From assembly GCF_014805625.2 (NCBI RefSeq), contig NW_023998415.1, positions 40,939,487-41,003,486 on the forward strand: a DNA stretch of 64,000 nt. The letters run 5' to 3'. Source of the DNA: Glossina fuscipes (lineage: Eukaryota > Arthropoda > Insecta > Diptera > Glossinidae). Within the stretch, counting starts at the first letter, position 1; every line of letters starts with the position of its first letter. The notes under the pieces are model-generated. The model did not search any database and was not told the origin of the DNA. It was given only the letters and a program-made list of their open reading frames with translations. Of the stretch, positions 1-14,053 are shown in pieces. The translations under genes were made by a program, and so were the position numbers.

Positions 1-349
1 CCTCTGGCATTGACTTTTCCAGAACTGTAACTAATTATATTTTAACACTAAATAGCAAAGGACTGCTTTTATAATCATGACCATCGATTTGTCGGTATAA
101 AAAAACTACTAACAAACTATCAATCGGTCGGTAAAGTATTAAGCATCAGCTTACGAAGCATATTAAAGTGGCTTGAGAAAGAAGAATAATTTTGAATACT
201 ATTTTTTGATTGCTTGTAAGTGGGTGAGGTAAGTGGTCAGCAAAATTTGCAGCCAAGCATATTTTAGTAGACAATGCGTGTAAGTCGTAATCGTAGTCGC
301 ATAGCCAACAGACAATGACTAAATCAATTATATTAATTATTCATAGAAG

Positions 350-499
350 ATGATCAAATATATTACAAGCTCTTTGCCATGTTTCGCCAATCACAGCGGT
401 ATCTCTCCGGTGAGTATATGTGAGATAGATAGTTGTATGCAAATGATTAATATTTTGCAGTTTACACAAGAGCGTAAAATGCCTGAAATGTTTTGCTAA
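350..499 (+). CDS. Candidate spliced micro-ORF
   Basis: ATG at 350 reads 20 codons to a strong donor, CTCCG|gtgagt (410). A 51-base intron ends tattttgcag (460), and exon 2 adds 12 codons to TAA (MIKYITSSLPCFANHSGISP, then FTQERKMPEMFC). The splice signals are good and the intron is short even for flies. The alternative frame through the same exons is also open, so coding status is doubtful. Confidence 0.2.
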   Translation: MIKYITSSLPCFANHSGISPVSICEIDSCMQMINILQFTQERKMPEMFC

Positions 500-3400
500 A
501 TTATGTTAAAATATGCTTTGACATCTACACAATATACGATATATATGATACGATATACGAAGTATATTAAGTAAATGTATGTTTACTGCATCTTTATTGT
601 AGTTAAATATCGTTCACGAACTCGGGGGATATTAAAAAATTTGGACAAACTGAATAATATTATTGCTTACTTCTACATGCTGAGACGGTTTTATATATCA
701 TAGTTTCTTTATTGTCAATAAATCATATTAAACGAAATGTCACTATGTACACTATGTATACATTATATGTAAATTATACGTATGTATATATATATATATA
801 TATATATACCATATGTGTGTGTGTGCCTGTCTGTCTCTGTATATGCATAACGACTTCTTGTATAAAAATACCGAAAAATTTTATGTTGCGGATGTGTTAT
901 CGAAAGACATATGCTGAAAACTTTTCTAATTTGTGGTATGTATGGGCGTGTGTGTGTGTGTGTGTGTTTTTTTTCTCTTTATAACGAAGAATGTCAATTA
1001 CATAAATCAACGATTGATTGTAGACCATTTTATGTAGATGAGACTGATTCAAAATGTGCTCGACATCATTTCATTCTTTATACAGCGGGAAAAGCTTATT
1101 TTCCCGCATTTCCAATTGTTTTAAAATATAAATTTTAAAATATATATAATCATAAACTGTTTTGTTTATTTATTTATTTTTTTCTTTTTTTTTTTTGACA
1201 TTTTAAAATGTTACATAATTGAAAAATCCATGTTCACAAAGTAAAGAAATTGTTTAAAGAAGTTCGACTAATGTATTTCAAAATTTGCCGAAGTCAACCT
1301 AAGTCTCCTAACTAATACATACATACATCATGCGAAATATCTTTAAAAATCCTTTTGTAGATTTTGTTTAATGTAACTGGAAATGATGAGGAATGTTTGC
1401 TTAACGCAAACCCAGGCATTTTTTGATGTTCTAATAGGATTCGCTAATGTAGAGTGCCTTGAAAATATTCCGTTAATATCATTAGATGTACAATTGCAAA
1501 GTTACTAGTTGAAGTCTTCAAGCCCATAATAGAATGAGCTGAGAAGACACAACTCTATTTCAGAGATTATTCAGAGAGCGAACGTATTGCAAATCGTACA
1601 ATTTTTGTTTTAACTGAAATTCTATGAGTTGATCAAGCGGTAAGAAAGGCATATGTATAATAAACAACGCAGATAGTTTAACAAGAGTTAACATTAAACC
1701 AAAAAGAAAAAAAAAAACACATATTATTAAAAAACGATTTAGATCGTATTTAGTAGCAAATTACCTATCGCATGTACCGTTTCCAGTACACAATCAAATA
1801 CACATTTGTACGTCAATCTCATTCGTTTAGAAGTTTTTTTTTTTTGTTATATGAAAAATTTTATTGCTCTCAAGAAAGTATTCCCAATAATTGAATATGT
1901 TAGCATGCACCGAAGATGGTAAACGTAACGTGGAAAGCGATAATTGTTTATCCCGTTTATTTCGTAATTAAAGCCAATCTACTTATTTTAAATTGTTTAT
2001 TGGCACTGGTACTGTAATCATCGTATACATCTACAGTGTAATTGCTTACATTACAAATATATCGCTGCCTAAAAGCGATTGCTCAATATCAATGGAAAGT
2101 CTTGTGAAAAATGTTCCCTAATCAATAACAGTCAGACGAGCAAATAGTGAAGACTATATAGCGAGTTTGGATGCGGCATACTTGGGACAAGCGTAACAAA
2201 AACTTGATGTCTTCAACAGATTCTTTTTCAATCGCACCGAAAAGCACAGAGAGAGCGGGAGAAAAGGTAAAGTATGCAAAACTGAATTCGTGAATTATTT
2301 TAAATTAATTCAGAAAGTAGAGGACAGACATAGTGTTAGGAAAATTCATAAAATATGTCTGGGATTTGAAATAAAAAAAGTTTTTATATAAAAGATTACT
2401 TGAGCCCTTCAATAATTTATTTAACTAACATACGCATCTAGATCTTGTTGATCGCTAGCTAATGGCAAAGAAGCAGAGGTACGTTTATATTAGGTTGAAA
2501 CGTTTAAGTCGTCAGCGATTTTGCTGCATCTACTCCTAGAAATTATACATATTCAACTCTCGATTGTGGGAACTATTTATTGAAATAACTATGAAAAAAA
2601 TCCTCTAAGATATTAAATTTCCTCAAGAAGACTCGGCTACTGATCATTTGCTGTAACTTGAAATGTTTATTGACATTTTAAATATTATTTAGATAAGTGT
2701 GAAATTTCAAACACACGTTGAGGCAACGAAAAACGTAATAATTAATTCAGCAGTTTCGTTTAAATAAACTTCTTTGTTTGTTTAAGGTTTTAAGGAACGT
2801 TAGTTATTTTTGAAAATGAATTTAAATGAAAGAAAAACTATCTTCTTAATAAATAATAAGTAAACGACAGTTTGTTTTACCTAAACCATGAAATAGCACA
2901 AAATATATTTTCATGGTGACTTGCTTTCTTCTTCGATGCAAATTACTTTTTAGATTGAACGGATGGGTAAATGGATAGACCGATGGATATATAGAAGATG
3001 AATAGGAATACGGAACGCTATTACCTAGATGGATAAGCAGACCAGCAACTAAATATTACAGGTAAACGGACATGGATAAATGAGCGGACAAATGGACAGA
3101 CATACGGCAACAATTCTACTTATAGAGAGACTTACTTAGCTCGGCTACTTGATAAAATATCCGCAATTCACATTTTTCATTATTAAAAGCAGAACGCGAA
3201 CATTAGTGTACCGCCGCCCTTCGTCACTAATTCGAGAAATATTTACGTAGAACGAAAAGATGCTATACACACAACTCTTTTTCTTTGTTTTTCTTAACAA
3301 CTTTATATTTATTTTCGGTAGCAGGGGGAGCAAAAAAATTAATGAAGATTCAGCTCGTGACTCATGTGTGTGGTTTGATTCGAAAAACAATTTAAAAAAA

Positions 3401-4740
3401 AAAAAATATGACCAATTAGTAAGAGAGAGAGAGAGAGAGAGCTCTTCAAGTGTTATTATTATTATTTTTAACTACTCATACTTTAAAATAATAGGAAGGG
3501 TCGGTTTTTCTTCTTTAAATCAGGCGTAAAAAAATGTGTTTACTTAATAAATGCGTGACTTTTCGAACATTTCGTATATCAAAATATGGAAATTCTCATC
3601 AATACATCGTTAGAGAAGACATATATGAATGAACGTAAAGGCAAATGAAAAAAAATTGTTAATCCTTAAGACATTTGAAAAGCCACATGCGTTACTAATT
3701 CAAACTGAAATGGTCGAATAATTGTTGCTGTACTGTAATTATTTTACTCAACTTAATAATACGGTTAGTCGGCATATACGAGTTTATTTACTCGTTCGTA
3801 TCTACGAGTAAAACGGTTCCTTATAAAACAATAACACTGAGAATACATACATACGGGCAGGTTTCACTCGTACGAAAAGCGAAGAACATAGTGTGCGGCA
3901 TAGTTAAAAAAAAAAAAAAAAAAAAAATTAAAATTCTTAGAATATCCCCTGTCGCGAGTAAAAAACAAAAAAAAAAATTATGGGTTTTTCAAAATTTTTC
4001 TGATCATTTTTTACAGACATTATGTTACTCTTGAAGTATGGGAAAATATTTAATAAACTCACTCTACTTACTATTTATATAACTAATACTAATATATATG
4101 TGTAACAATAGTGATTCTAAAACAATCATCATTAACAGCGTAAGAATTTCGTACGATCATATTGACGATAAATCCGCCGAGGTAGCGATCATAACTAAAA
4201 ATTTTTCATCCAACTTTTCATTTATACGCTGAATTTGAACTTTTTTTCTTTTTTTCTTTGATTTGTTTTGATTCAATTAAAAAATTGTATATAAGTTAGT
4301 TTCATATCCTAGCTTCATATAGCTTCACCGTTCCGCTTATGAAGTATAGCCTTGATAAGTCAATTGTTGTCTCATTAAAAGTTTTACGATTTAAGAAAGA
4401 AATCTCATCTCTTCGGAAAGACTTTGAGAAATGATAGTTAGTCTTAAATAAGTCGCTCACAACGATTCGAAGAATATATGAAAAAGACGACGAAGAAGAA
4501 GAAAAGAAGAAACATCACACGGTTTGAATTTGTAAGGAGATAATGTTGCTTTTACGCAACTGTTGCGCCTATAATTACAAAAATTATGCATAGTCAAGAT
4601 CCGCCCTTGAGCTGACTGCACTTTTCCTTTTGCCCGGATTTGCTGCCCACAACCAAGATAGTCTTCTATGTGCATGCATTCTTTGAATAACTGAATGCAT
4701 TGCTATAACATTCTAAAACCATAAATGTAGCATTTTTACC
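500..4740. other. Intergenic: no supported gene
   Basis: A+T-rich sequence with (TA)n at 789-808, (GT)n at 949-967, poly-A tracts and a decayed gatggataaa/ggacaaatgg patch (2955-3110) that resembles the core of the dispersed repeats in reverse. No coding signal seen on either strand. Confidence 0.6.
3418..3441. repeat. (GA)n microsatellite
   Basis: Pure GA run preceded by a poly-A tract. Confidence 0.9.
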
Positions 4741-4749
4741 CTACGTCTA

Positions 4750-5340
4750 CACTTGTGGTGCAAGGTATATTAAGTTTGTGCGGACATAACGTAACACCAA
4801 TAAGCCCTTTTATTATACCGATCGATTCACAATATGATTCTGAATCGAGCCTGTCTGTCTGCCCATCTGATGTCTGCCCATGCGTTTTGTGCTCAACCCA
4901 TGGGTCGCAATTTAGTACGAATCTAGCACACTGACGTGCTTTGGCCCAAGGACGAATGCTATTGAAAATCGCTTGAACTGTTTCACTTTTTTGACCGCTC
5001 CCCATATAACGGCTTATTTTGAAAAGTCAATATATGGAAAAAAAATGAATTTTCAGAATTTCTCGGCGGACGCCCGGTGAGTAATAATATTTCGATATTT
5101 CAAATTCAAGTTGAATCACATAGGTGGTTTTTTTTGCACACCCCACACACATATCAGGGGTTAATATGAAAAGTAGGCCTTTATATGGAGAGAGAGAAAG
5201 TCTAATTTCTAAAAGAAAAAATTATGCAATTTTCAGGAAGTAAGTTAAGTTTGTAAAAATTTGGTTCGCGTGATGTGATGTTTCGGCCATCCTTCAATGT
5301 GCGGGCTTCTATGAAAAGTCCGCCTTTACGTGACAATGTG
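4750..5340 (+). repeat. Dispersed repeat family 2, copy 1
   Basis: It begins gtgcaaggtatattaagttt, then gcggacataacgtaacacc, ..gattctgaatcgagcctgtc.., ..ttggcccaaggacgaatgc. It matches the reverse complement of 16150-16445 and, in part, 10375-10925. Short minus-strand ORFs here are incidental. Confidence 0.7.
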
Positions 5341-6259
5341 TAACATTTGATTTGTTATTATTAACAAAACGAGCGATTAATTGTATTAGGCGTAGTGTTG
5401 TAGAATATCTAATGGTCGGCCCTGACCGACTCAAATGTCCTAAGTCATTTTGTCATGGCGTTTATTACTTTTGAAAATGTTGTACTGGAAATCTATTATT
5501 TACACGCTTATAATGTAAAAATGTGTATATTTCTCTATCGTACGAATTTATCTTTCTTATCTATTCTTGCTTCTGTCGAGCAAAAAATAAATAATATATT
5601 ATCGCAAGACAATCGTGTACACCATAGTTGAAATAATGTGATAGCAAATGAATAAATAAAAATAATAAAAGAAATATCAAGATTTGTGTGCGTATCCATC
5701 CATTAGCAAGACGTACACCTACACTATCCTAAAAATAATGTCCGCGGCAATAGCAAACAGAACGATGCCTCTTTTGTCCCTTCTCTTTTAAATTACATCA
5801 AATAGTCCTGTTATGCATTGGGCATCTGTCGTCAGTCCTATAATGAATGTAATTTGCATACTTTTTGGTTTTTTTTTGTTTTTTTTTGTTTTTCATAACC
5901 ATTACTCAACCATTACTAACAATTCGTTAGCCTTGTTTATTCACTAATTCAGCAGATTGTCGAGTTTCCTATGTGTCCTTTACTTTCCCTTTAATCATTT
6001 CATTTATCCATTACGAAATATTTCGGTTTCAATACTTTAAGTAAATAGGTTTTAAGAGAGGAATTTTTGAAAAAATTAATAAAAACACGAAACAAGGCCG
6101 ACTATTGAATATTTTCCACTACACTTTGTCTACTACAGTGATTCATTCATATTCGTGATAATGCATTCAAAGTATACGTTTCATTAAAGACCTCATAATG
6201 CAGGGTGACGCATGCACCAACTGACCTGATTCAACTTTACCCCAAATTCTTTACGTCAC

Positions 6260-6420
6260 AGATGTACATGGTTCAGACGGATAGACAAGCGGATACTTAA
6301 ACGATGCGTATAATAAAAGGTAAGTCTACCTTAAGCCGTTCCCGGTATTACATGCATAACATACGATCGATTAATAAATCGTGTAGGGTATAGGGTATAA
6401 AAATTTATGCGCATTTAATA
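6260..6420 (-). repeat. Dispersed repeat family 2, fragment
   Basis: The reverse orientation matches the 16.3 kb copy: gacggatagacaagcgg, gcgtataataaaagg, ctaccttaagccgttcccg, and the end cgtgtagggtatagggta. Confidence 0.55.
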
Positions 6421-7200
6421 ATTGACCTTTATAATATTATTTCGATCAATTGATCTGAAGGTTTAGGACTCGGTTTAATGAAATATCTTTTCGTTCGCTT
6501 ACATAAGGATAATGAATAAGAAAAAGATTCCTTATGTTTTTTTTTTTTTTTTTTGTTATAATGAATTTTTTCTTATCTTTTAAAAAATTGATATCTGTGT
6601 GATCCACTTTCTGATTTTGTTTATATTCATTGATAATTTTTCTCGTTTCGTATGGGTTTCAGTGCCAGACAGAAGCCACAAAATCAATTATGTCCTTTTT
6701 TTTTGTTTTGTTTATTTATTTATTTTTATTTATTTTTATTTTTTTTTTTGGCTAACAAAACTTTTTCTTAAGATCTTTGACCTTTGCCATAATTCGCTTT
6801 AAGGCATAAAATTGTTGCTGAATTATATGTGAAGAATAAAAAAGTATCATATAACAAAGTAAATTCAATTTAAACAAATAACAAAGAACATAGAATTAAG
6901 GCATTCCACTACACTCCGTAATGTCGAACATACCATTGATAAGATAATTGAAGAACATTTTAAAGTAAAATGATAATGTAATGATTTATGAATTGCAAAG
7001 ATTAATGAAACGGAAGAAAGAAAACTTGCGCTCTTTACTGGTATGTAATAATAGGATTTGTTTTATTCGGCTTTACTCGTATAAGCATGCATTTCAAGCA
7101 TATATGAATGCCCCTTATGTGTAACTGCTAACGTTGCTCATGTGATGCTAAACTCTTAGTAGTTGTTAACAAAGTTGTTTAAAACAAACATATTTAGAAT

Positions 7201-7202
<2 letters not shown>

Positions 7203-7234
<32 letters not shown>
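7203..7234. repeat. (AAC)n microsatellite
   Basis: Trinucleotide run within A-rich sequence. Confidence 0.9.
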
Positions 7235-7235
<1 letters not shown>

Positions 7236-8127
7236 AAATAGCAAGATAAATATATATATAAAAAAAAAAGAAGAAAACAACAACATTAACCGGATGCAAA
7301 AAGTTATACATTTTTACACGTTAAGTACCGTTACATTCTGCTACCACCAAACTATTAACACTATCACTACCACTACCATTACTCAATTTTCTTTTTCATT
7401 TATTTACTTATTTATTTCTTTTCACTGCAACTTGCACTTACTTACATGCGTATATGCTTACAGACATATATTCTCAGATTACTTGTAAAGACATTTTTCT
7501 TCTTTCTTTTTTTTTTTTTGCTTCAACATATTATGCTCCATTCGCATACATATATATATGTATGTAGGCGATTGTGTTTATTTGCAGCTAAATACTTGTA
7601 AATGTTTAACACTTTAAATGAAGATGAAGAGCGACAGCGACAGCGACGATATCGTTTTGCATTGCGGCAGCATAAGATTAAAACGTGTTTTCCTAATAAT
7701 TGAATTAGAATTTTACTGAGAAAGTCACTTAAGAGGATTTTTCAATCCATACACATGTTTATGATCAATATCATTGTCTATGCATTGCATCGCAAACTAT
7801 AAATTTTTCGGGCCATTAAATGCACTTAGTCACCATAAGAGCGCATAAAATTATAATTATTTTCAAATATATGATAAATTAAGGGCACTCTTAACGGTAC
7901 ACCACCATATATATTTGATAAAGACTTTATTGCCTACAACAAATTCAAATATATTGATTGAAGATTGATAATTTCTTAAATATATATATAAAAATATATA
8001 TGATATATATAAAATGGTTTAATATATTCGTAACGCTCAGTTTAAGTTCCTCATTGAGTTTCTCATTTATTGGAATCGAAAGAACTGGAAACAATAACAA
8101 CTAAGAAAATTAAATTCGGTCCGAAGC

Positions 8128-8990
8128 GAATGTTTTATACCCACCACCGTCTATCGCAAAAAAAAAAAAAGAAAAAACAAAAGGAGTAAAAGAACAAAAT
8201 TCACATACACTATAATAGGAAGGGGGCGCAGTTGATTTCTCCGATTTTCAAAATAAAAGTTTTTGTCGTAGAGGCGACGTGAACGTGCTAGACGTGTCCT
8301 TTGAAACGTTGAGGTCAATTCAAAATTCTTTTGCAAATTCATAGGCGATATTTTCATATTCGCTAACGGGAGACTGTTTATTACATATATTTTAAAAGTT
8401 GCGCAAACGGTCAGGTGGACAGACGAACAGGTCGACATAATTACGTGCATTCAAGAGTTGAAGTTTGCCAAGAATTTGTATACTTTATGGGGTTTTTAAA
8501 GAAGACGCTCCGGCGCGTTATAAAGATATTGAAAAAATCATTTAACTTTGATATACTATTATGTTTGGGTAGGTGTGGTCAATTTTTCCCATTTTTTTGG
8601 GCACAAACGCTATAACGTCGCCCATAGAATATGCGTTCGAATTTGTGTACATATACTCGCTATTGTTTATGAGTAATGAGCGAAAAATCAAATTTTTTCA
8701 TTCTTTTTGAAAAACTGAGGAGTTCTTAGTTTCTCAGTGATTCTGTGGGCGTGTCCTTCGACCGATTTGCCCCATTTTCAATAGCAAGCTGCATACAAGT
8801 ACTTGCAATGTTTGCAGTGGGAATGCATACAAGAGACATTACACAGACGGACAGACGTACAGACAGACATGGTTAAATCGATTTAAGATTTGATGCTGAT
8901 CCCATATATACTTTGTGGGGTGTCTGATGCTTCTTTCTGAGCGTTGCACGCGTTTTGACTAAATGAATATATCTCTCATTCTTCGGCTAT
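8128..8990 (-). repeat. Dispersed repeat family 1, copy 1
   Basis: In reverse orientation it shows the family hallmarks: end sequence CGGTGGTGGGTATAAAAC (8128-8145), the block around the gcgcccac and ggcgacg motifs, the tandem gacggacagacg core (8850-8870), and the far end near 8950. No protein is encoded; the ORFs inside are incidental. Confidence 0.7.
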
Positions 8991-9528
8991 GGGTATAGAA
9001 ATTATTAATTGCATTGTCTACGCATTACGCATTTATTCAACTTTTCATACATATTTCACGTCACTTCTAGTAAAAGCAGTGTTCTCACTTTCATCGGATC
9101 TATTATTGTTAGTTAACTTTTTCCATAGAGTTTTGAAGGAGTACTTTGTGAAAAATAGAGTGATTTTGGAGAGAAAATTTATCAAAGTCTTAGCAACAAA
9201 CTGTTTCACGTAACCTCTATAACCTCAATTCTGGTTACTTCAAGAACCTTCTTAATGGTAATTCTTCTTCTATAAGGACTTTAAGTAATTTAATAATATT
9301 GATTAAATTTTCGCCATTTTCATCTATGATTTGTGGCCCCCTGGAAGAAACTTTTACACAATTCATAATTGTAAAGATGATAGGTTGGCTGTTCAGTAGT
9401 TTTTAATGAAAAAATTTTTAAAAGAAATTCTCCCAAACTATAGAGAAAACTTGCTATTGTACAATATAAGTAAGGCGTCCGAACTGCCTACAAATCTTAA
9501 CCTCATAACATATATGACTAAACGATTT

Positions 9529-9568
<40 letters not shown>
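9529..9568. repeat. (CT)n microsatellite
   Basis: About 20 CT units. GAGA-factor type sequence on the minus strand, but no gene is adjacent. Confidence 0.9.
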
Positions 9569-9572
<4 letters not shown>

Positions 9573-10374
9573 TCGCTCAGTGGATTGTTTTAAAAAAAAA
9601 CGGTAAATTTGGGATAGAATGTTGTTTACACATTTTATTTGAACATTGACATTATCCAAAAATCATTTAGATTCATCAAATAATGACGATATCCATATTA
9701 CGTCCTATAAATTTACAGAAAACTAAGCCGCAACTCGGCACCAAAATTGAATTTTTCAGTTAATGGGATCCTTGGCCTAAAGACTACTCACTTGCTGAAT
9801 TTGAAACATGTCAGTTCCGGTTTTCGTACCTTTCTGTGTATAACGGTTCATATAGAATCTATGCCGGTAAAGGGAAACAAGATATCATTTTTGGCATCCG
9901 TTATAAACGAAAATAAATAAAGATTTTGTATTAAGGGAAGTGATGTAGGGTGTTTAATAGTAAACTAGAATAGCTTTTTTTTTTTTGTAAAGTTTAATAT
10001 GAATCAAAACAATGTTAAGGTTTTTCGGTTGAAAGCATAAAAATTTACTTAAAGTGGAATGAAAAAGTTCAGCTTTGAAAATTAATTTGAATGCGAAACA
10101 ATTTACTTTGGCCAAACGCATGTAGCTTGGGGACATTGTCGATTATCAATAAAACAAACATAATATCCACACAGATTTTATTTATAATTTTTTTTTTCTA
10201 TATTAATCTTCGCAACCATATTGTTTATCTTATCGGTACAAGCAATGCAAGCAGAAATACCGGTAAGTGAGCGTTCTGTACATTTTTCTTTTTCTCTTTT
10301 GCAATTTGAATGACTCTGTTTTCTGTTTCTGTAAGCTCAATAATAATTTTATTACCATCAATGAAAATATCACT

Positions 10375-10925
10375 ATACCCTGCACTATTTGAGATATAGG
10401 GTATGTTAAATTTGTGAGAATATATGTAACACTATGGTGGTCGCGTTACTTTTTTTATTATTACGAATACGTTCAGAATCATTCTCTGAATCGATATAAG
10501 TCTCTCTGTTCGTCTGTCCGTCTGTCGGTCTATGCGTCTAATGTCATTCTATATGTTCTCGTGTTCAACTTCCAAAAAGCATTTTTGAAATATTTTGACA
10601 CAATTTAATTTTACACTGATGTGTTTTTGGGCCCAAGTCCAAAAGTTTCGGATCGGATTAGTGTGAAAAGTTTGCATGGGATGGGGGCAAATGTGTGAGT
10701 CCTCTACCCTACAACTGTGCACTTGAAAATTGAACCTTTTAGATAGAAGACGAGTCTAATATTCAATGTTTCATATTAATAACGTTGTGAACATACTTCG
10801 AATATGAAGATTTTCGAGGCCCTCCCTTTGAGGCCTTTACATAGACGTGTTATATAAGTTTTTGTACATTACTACGAAAATGAACAAGTGACTATATATT
10901 AAGCGAAGTAACGTAGGGTATCTAA
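10375..10925 (+). repeat. Dispersed repeat family 2, copy 2
   Basis: It starts tataccctgcactatttg, contains gaatcgatataagtctc, the gtctgtccgtctgtcgg core (10511), and ttttgggcccaagtcc. Homologous to the 4.8 and 16.3 kb copies. Confidence 0.65.
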
Positions 10926-10974
10926 CAGTTAGCTTTGCCCAACTAAAATGCATTTACTTGTCTTAACAGTAACG

Positions 10975-11011
<37 letters not shown>

Positions 11012-11959
11012 AAGAAGATTATATCACTTCTAATTTGTGTCATAAGTGAATACAGTTTTTTAAGTACATTCATATCATAAATACTATTTAATCAGAAAAG
11101 CTCTACAAAAATGTTATCTAATCTTATCAGATAAACAAATATTTACTTTGCAAAAAAAAAAAAAAAAAATTATTTTTACTGAAAATAGCAAAAAAATGTC
11201 ACAAATAATAATAATCGTTACAATAATTATAAGTACTTGAGGTAAGATAGGAGAGTGATATACGTTTAAGCGACTGTAGAGAACAGTAGAACAGTAGTAG
11301 ATTAGTGAGAGAATGTGTCAAATTCACGAGAACCTTAGCTTTGACAGGCTTCCATAAGGCACATAATTCACTTTTAAAAATATATTTTAGATTTTTATTG
11401 AATCACTTATGGCTATAAACATATATAAAAAATTAACACAATATAAGATAATATAAGCTGCATCATATAATTTGTAGCCCATATAAAGGAATGTCGTTTA
11501 AATACTGCATACACTCATACATTGAAAGTATTCTCATATATAGGTTAAGTGTTTAAATGAAGTTAGGTTAAGTTAGGTTCAAGGCCACAGACTGTACAGT
11601 ATTTAAATTTTCGCATTAATCTCGTATGTGTAGAGAAAACGTAGCTTGCAATCTAATTTAGTGAAGCTTCAGCTAAGAATTTTCGGCATTTTGACACCCT
11701 AAAAAGGGAAACGAAAAACCAAAGGCTGGATACTATTGGTACCTTTTGCTGCTTGAAGGATTGTTTATATCCATTTTCATTTTAAAGTGATATCCTCCAC
11801 TTTCTTATAATGTTTCATGTTTTATTCTATTCACAAACCAATACACAAACAATGCATATAAATTTTCCAAACTTCTTTTTATTCATATTCTTTGCGTGGT
11901 CTAAGGCCTACAAACAAAAAAAAGGTTTATTGAAATGCACTTGAACAAGAGAGCCTAAT

Positions 11960-11997
11960 GAGAGAGAGAGACAGAGGAGGAGAGAGAGAGAGAGAGT
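11960..11997. repeat. (GA)n microsatellite
   Basis: Interrupted GA tract just before the second-subfamily SINE. Confidence 0.9.
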
Positions 11998-12069
11998 TTT
12001 CCGCATCCAATAGGTGGCATTTCGTTGGAACGACTTTAATGAATTGGATCATTTCGTCAGATTACAAAC

Positions 12070-12370
12070 CGCCTGATTAGCCGGGTAGGTAAAAACATTG
12101 ACCACAAGGTCAGTGTTTGCGGGTTCAAATATCAAGTGAAGTGGAATTTTCTTTCGTCGTAGCTTTAGAAAGTTCTGAGTTAGTAAAGGCATAACACTCA
12201 CCATTTGCTGCACTCACCGTCTCCGTATTACTTGCTATTTCTTCTCTCCTTTTTGACAGTTGTCGTATTCCATGAAAAAGGAAGGGGAGATCCCCTGAGT
12301 AATTAGCAAAAACCGCTGCGAATGATTAATTCTACAGCAGGCTTAGCTTTCAGCGCTTGTAAGACTCTGA
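12070..12370 (+). mobile_element. tRNA-derived SINE of a second subfamily
   Basis: Box A-like GATTAGCCGGGTAGGT and box B-like GCGGGTTCAAATATC are spaced as in a tRNA (about 12074-12132). The downstream body differs from the 30-35 kb SINEs. The 3' limit is uncertain; similar G+C content continues to about 12370. It is not a functional tRNA: the stems do not pair and there is no acceptor stem. Confidence 0.5.
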
Positions 12371-13059
12371 CCATTTTATTATTTGCAGTAAAGTGAATAA
12401 CTATCAATAGTAGAATGTCTCAAGATAGTCCTCATAGTATAATATACCCAAAGGATAAATACACGTTTACTTCAGAAAAACATTATAAGCGCAAAGCCAT
12501 TCATCTAACATATATTATCATCGATAATATTCAAAGGAATCCACGTTATCAGTGTTAGATTGTAATGAGATCGCTTGAAAAACACTGCAGAAAATATAAT
12601 AGAATAGAAAAGTTAGTGAGAACCCGTTATCTCAAAAAGGCTTCATTCAATCCCAAGAATAGAATTTTAAAAAAATAAATCCATTTCAAGTACTGTATGT
12701 AAATTTAATATCCCCCGTTGTACACTTAGGCATATATATTTCTGCCAACATAAATTAATTGTATCGCTATTACAACGAAGCAATGAAAAAAAAACAATGA
12801 AACAAACATAATTTTTTTAATATGAAAGTCTGTTTATAATATGAAAACAACGCAACGCATACGACAACAATATAAAAATCATATTAAAAAGACGACATGA
12901 TGTTGATAATAATAATATTTGTCTGAAAGCTTTTCATTCAAACAATTCATGGAAATGGAATTGAATATAAAGGGAAGGAAGTAAAATTGCGAAATAACTT
13001 AAAATAATAAACAACAAAATGTTTTTGTGATTAATTACATTTTACGAACATCATCAACG

Positions 13060-13060
13060 C

Positions 13061-13099
<39 letters not shown>

Positions 13100-13102
13100 A
13101 CT
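13060..13102. repeat. (TA)n microsatellite
   Basis: About 20 TA units with one interruption. Similar tracts occur at 789, 10980, 14243, 32616, 36524, 36813, 39590, 52020, 56920, 59878 and 61812. Confidence 0.9.
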
Positions 13103-13611
13103 TACCGCACACATAAGTGATTAAGCTTACGCGTATATAGGTATGTGTGTGTGTGTGCGTTTGTGTGTACCGGTATATCGAATATCAGTCATTTGTGTTG
13201 TTATGTTCTGCCCACTACTACTCGCTACTCGTTTGATCTCTGATCTGAAATTTTTCCAATATCAAAGCGAAACAAAAAAATGTTAATAAATCATAAAAAT
13301 CATAAAAATTAAAAAACCAAAAACAAAAAAAAAAAAAACATCATATTGCGGGCGTTTTGTCCAATCAAATTATCAAATGTGAATATATTTTGTGAAACTT
13401 TATTAGCTTATAATAAAAAAAAAAAAAAAAAAAATCGATTATATTCGACTTTAATTGAATGTTTTCACGCTGAGCATATGCTCAGCCCTCGAGACGGAAA
13501 TAATTATTTTAATTAGCAATGAATATTTTGAATTGTTAATTTTTTTTTTTTCTTTTTTTTTTCAAACAAAAATCGGCTTTTGTTCTTCATCAAGCTTGGC
13601 AAAGATAATGT

Positions 13612-13677
13612 AATAAACAAATAAGAATTTACCTACAGGNNNNNNNNNNAATAAACAAATAAGAATTTACCTACAGG
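13612..13677. other. Assembly gap flanked by a duplicated 28-mer
   Basis: 10 N (13640-13649) with the same 28 bases (aataaacaaataagaatt..) immediately on both sides. This is most simply an unmerged contig overlap, so the true gap is probably negative. Confidence 0.9.
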
Positions 13678-14021
13678 ATAGCGTATAACTAAGGAGGAGG
13701 ATGTACGATAATGGAGTGGATGCCTAACAGTAACTTCAACTGGGCGAGGAACAACAGACGAACACATACTGCATAACTAAATTACTCTTGAAATGTATTT
13801 ATTTTAATCAAATTGTAATGGTAATCAGATAATTGTTAAGTATAGTCTCCGTTATATAATTAAATGATTTGTGCATTCATTTGGGAAAGTTTATGTAAGC
13901 TATACCGTGGTACGAGCATGCCATACAAGAGCTTCTTGAATTCTTTGAATTTATTTTATTTAAATGTAATTCTCTCTTTTATCTTGCTTATCTATTTGTT
14001 TCTTCTTTTTCTATTTTTTAC

Positions 14022-14053
<32 letters not shown>

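Larger units (their letters stand above)
5341..8127. other. Intergenic: no supported gene apart from a repeat fragment
   Basis: Only the family 2 fragment (6260-6420), an (AAC)n tract and poly-T runs are recognisable. Confidence 0.6.

Noticed and set aside
712..984. 90-codon plus ORF
   Set aside because: Translates (TA)n and (GT)n microsatellites.
8151..8450. 99-codon minus ORF
   Set aside because: Lies inside repeat family 1 copy 1; not shared as an ORF by other copies.
10164..10266. Hydrophobic frame (FATILFILSVQAMQAEIP) ending at a perfect gtaagtg donor
   Set aside because: There is no start codon before the hydrophobic part, and an in-frame stop separates it from any upstream acceptor; probably coincidence.
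11556..11582. TTAGGTTAAGTTAGG, like insect telomere repeat
   Set aside because: Too short and irregular, and Diptera are known to lack TTAGG telomeres.
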